Shown here in pieces: positions 62,569 to 64,000 of a DNA stretch of 64,000 nt (position 1 is the stretch's first letter; each line of letters begins with the position of its first letter). Under the pieces are notes generated by a model. It did no database searches, was not told the DNA's origin, and saw only the letters and a list, made by a program, of their open reading frames with translations. Source of the DNA: Paralithodes platypus (Eukaryota; Arthropoda; Malacostraca; Decapoda; Lithodidae). The stretch is taken from positions 7,435,158 through 7,499,157 of the forward strand of contig CM064530.1 in the NCBI GenBank assembly GCA_032716605.1, in the 5' to 3' direction. Position numbers and translations under genes: made by a program.

Positions 62569-64000
62569 ATCTATCTATCTATCTATTGCCTGACGCCGTG
62601 ATCCCCGAAGGGGTGGCCACGAACGAACCGCCCCCATGCACCTCTGTCCCCAGTCAGTCGACGCACCTCCCCCCAACCAGCACCGCCTTCATTCATGTAG
62701 TTCCTCACTCCATCCTTCCACCTCATATTCGGTCTAACTCTCCCCCTCTGTCCCTCCACCTCGCTCTCGTACACCCTCTTAGTCATTCTCTCGCTTTCCA
62801 TACGTTCCATATGGCCGAACCATCTCAAGTTGTTCCTTTTCACACTTTCCAGCACATCTACCTCCACACCACACCTCCTTCTTACTTCCTCATTAGTCTG
62901 TCTATCCCTCCATGTAACTCCGCACGCACTCCTTAGGTAATTCATTTCCACTGCTCTCACTCTTGGTCTGAGTCTCTCAACCAACGTCCATGCTTCGCTT
63001 CCGTAAGTCAGTGTCGGGATTACCACACTGTCATGCAAGGACTTCTTCACTTCCATACTGACCACCCTATTTCTTGTTACTGCTTTTAGCGTTCCTACAA
63101 CCCTCTTCCCCTGTTGTACCCTCTCCCGCACCTCTTCATCCATAGTCCCATCTTTACTCAACACACTGCCCAGATACTTAAAAGAGTTGACGATCTCCAT
63201 AGCCTGACCGTTCAGCTTCACCTCACACTCTGTGACTTCACCCCTTTCGAAGACCATAACCTTGCTCTTCCCCGTATTTACCTTCAAATTCCGTTTTTCG
63301 CACACTGTTCCAAACTCATTTACCAGACCCTGCAACTCCCATTCATTATCACTCATCAGAACTGTATCATCCGCAAACAGCAGTATAGGTAGCTTCCACT
63401 CAATTCCCTCCCTTTTCAGCGATACACCAACATCCACTGCTCTTGATAGTATTTCTTTCATAACTCCATCCATATATACAGTAAACCACGGGGACATCAC
63501 ACACCCCTGTTTCAAACCAACATTCAGGTCAAAGAACTCGCTCTGCTCACTCTCCACACGTACTGCCGCCTTTGCACCCTCATACATGCTCTTCACTGCT
63601 TTCAGCAACTTGCCCTCTACTCCGTATATTCTAAGTACTTTCCACAAACCTTCTCTATCCACTCTGTCATAGGCCTTCTCCAAGTCCATAAAGGCAACAT
63701 ACACCTTTTGTTTCTTCTCCAGATACTTCTCCACTACACAATTCAGGGTAAAAATCTGATCTACACATCCTCTTCCCTTCCTAAAACCTCCCTGCTCGTC
63801 GCCTATCCATTTCTCCGTTCTCACTCTCACTCTCTCAATCACTACCCTACTGTATACCTTCCCTACTACGCTTAGAAGACATATTCCTCGGTGGTTACCA
63901 CACACTCCTCTTTCCCCTTTGCCCTTATATAGGGGGACTATTATGCCAGTCTTCCAGTCATCGGGTGCACTCCCCTTCTCCCATGCTAGTTTGCACATTT
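62569..64000 (-). mobile_element. LINE-D copy, longest, running off the window
   Basis: (TCTA)n at 62569-62588 is the 3' tail. The coding part is the open frame at 63998-62583. The 5' end, with any endonuclease, is beyond the window. It lies in the intron upstream of the exon at 62095 and in the same direction as the host gene. Confidence 0.9.
62583..63998 (-). CDS. LINE-D reverse transcriptase, open for 471 codons (5' partial)
   Basis: Domains in order: WKTGIIVPLYKGKGERGVCG, GFRKGRGCVDQIFTL, motif A MDLEKAYDRVDREGL, motif B GLKQGCVMSPWFTVYMDG, motif C LLFADDTVLMSD (FADD), SFKYLGSVLSKDGTMDEEV, PTLTYGSEAWTL, LRWFGHMERMESERM, to a natural end GDHGVRQ. No stop or frameshift is present, so it is the youngest-looking RT here. 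Compared with the copy at 54507, one leucine codon is missing after SPW (a 3-bp deletion at about 63485), next to motif B. The layout suggests an RTE-like or related APE-type LINE. Confidence 0.87.
   Translation of the reverse strand: MCKLAWEKGSAPDDWKTGIIVPLYKGKGERGVCGNHRGICLLSVVGKVYSRVVIERVRVRTEKWIGDEQGGFRKGRGCVDQIFTLNCVVEKYLEKKQKVYVAFMDLEKAYDRVDREGLWKVLRIYGVEGKLLKAVKSMYEGAKAAVRVESEQSEFFDLNVGLKQGCVMSPWFTVYMDGVMKEILSRAVDVGVSLKREGIEWKLPILLFADDTVLMSDNEWELQGLVNEFGTVCEKRNLKVNTGKSKVMVFERGEVTECEVKLNGQAMEIVNSFKYLGSVLSKDGTMDEEVRERVQQGKRVVGTLKAVTRNRVVSMEVKKSLHDSVVIPTLTYGSEAWTLVERLRPRVRAVEMNYLRSACGVTWRDRQTNEEVRRRCGVEVDVLESVKRNNLRWFGHMERMESERMTKRVYESEVEGQRGRVRPNMRWKDGVRNYMNEGGAGWGEVRRLTGDRGAWGRFVRGHPFGDHGVRQ

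Noticed and set aside
1..64000. Search for CRISPR arrays, operons, rRNA, phage or viral genes
   Set aside because: None seen; the window is plainly eukaryotic and no viral gene was recognised.

Overview
This is a eukaryotic, repeat-dense genomic window, most likely from an arthropod and probably a malacostracan (crab or shrimp-like) crustacean. The evidence is split genes with GT/AG introns, (AACCT)n/(TTAGG)n runs (the arthropod telomere motif), many AGGCCT-rich low-complexity stretches, tRNA-derived SINEs, and crowds of CR1/L2-, jockey- and RTE-like LINEs. There is no prokaryotic gene organisation, rRNA gene or CRISPR array. The species assignment is inference.

Two host genes can be assembled by exon. 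(1) A complete TAF8 (TFIID subunit 8) gene lies on the + strand at 36850-45333 in six coding exons, encoding 277 aa (271 aa if the second, better-context ATG is used). (2) The 3' half of a minus-strand gene has seven exons from 62095 down to 49308 (306 codons plus stop). It resembles the region after the Tudor domain of TDRD9/spindle-E, the piRNA-pathway DExH helicase, and ends in a C2H2 zinc finger. The two genes are convergent, about 4 kb apart.

Layout. 1-7.6 kb: LINE fragments around a nearly full-length CR1-like LINE ('LINE-A', minus; PHD/CCHC ORF1, endonuclease, RT) split by a jockey-like LINE. 9.2-13.4 kb: an RTE-like LINE ('LINE-C', minus) split by a SINE with an 11-bp target duplication and by a TTAA-flanked element. 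15-19.3 kb: a second LINE-C piece, TIR elements and a SINE body. 19.7-24.1 kb: a plus-strand LINE-A carrying up to four nested insertions. 24-33 kb: mostly non-coding, with one RNase H-type LINE tail. 33-35.6 kb: TIR elements, including a 1.34-kb long-TIR element inside a LINE. 36.8-45.3 kb: TAF8, with MITEs, SINEs and LINE pieces in its introns. 45.3-49.3 kb: intergenic repeats and a minisatellite. 49.3-64 kb: the TDRD9-like gene, whose introns hold LINE-A, LINE-C, three LINE-D copies, a long-body SINE, a pogo-like MITE and two TTAA elements.

The main discovery-type signal is a set of non-autonomous DNA elements flanked by TTAA (piggyBac-like), several with an empty or near-empty site elsewhere in the window, interleaved with SINEs that share a 3' tail with a LINE. 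No previously undescribed protein-coding system was recognised. All family names rest on motif reading and memory, not on searches.
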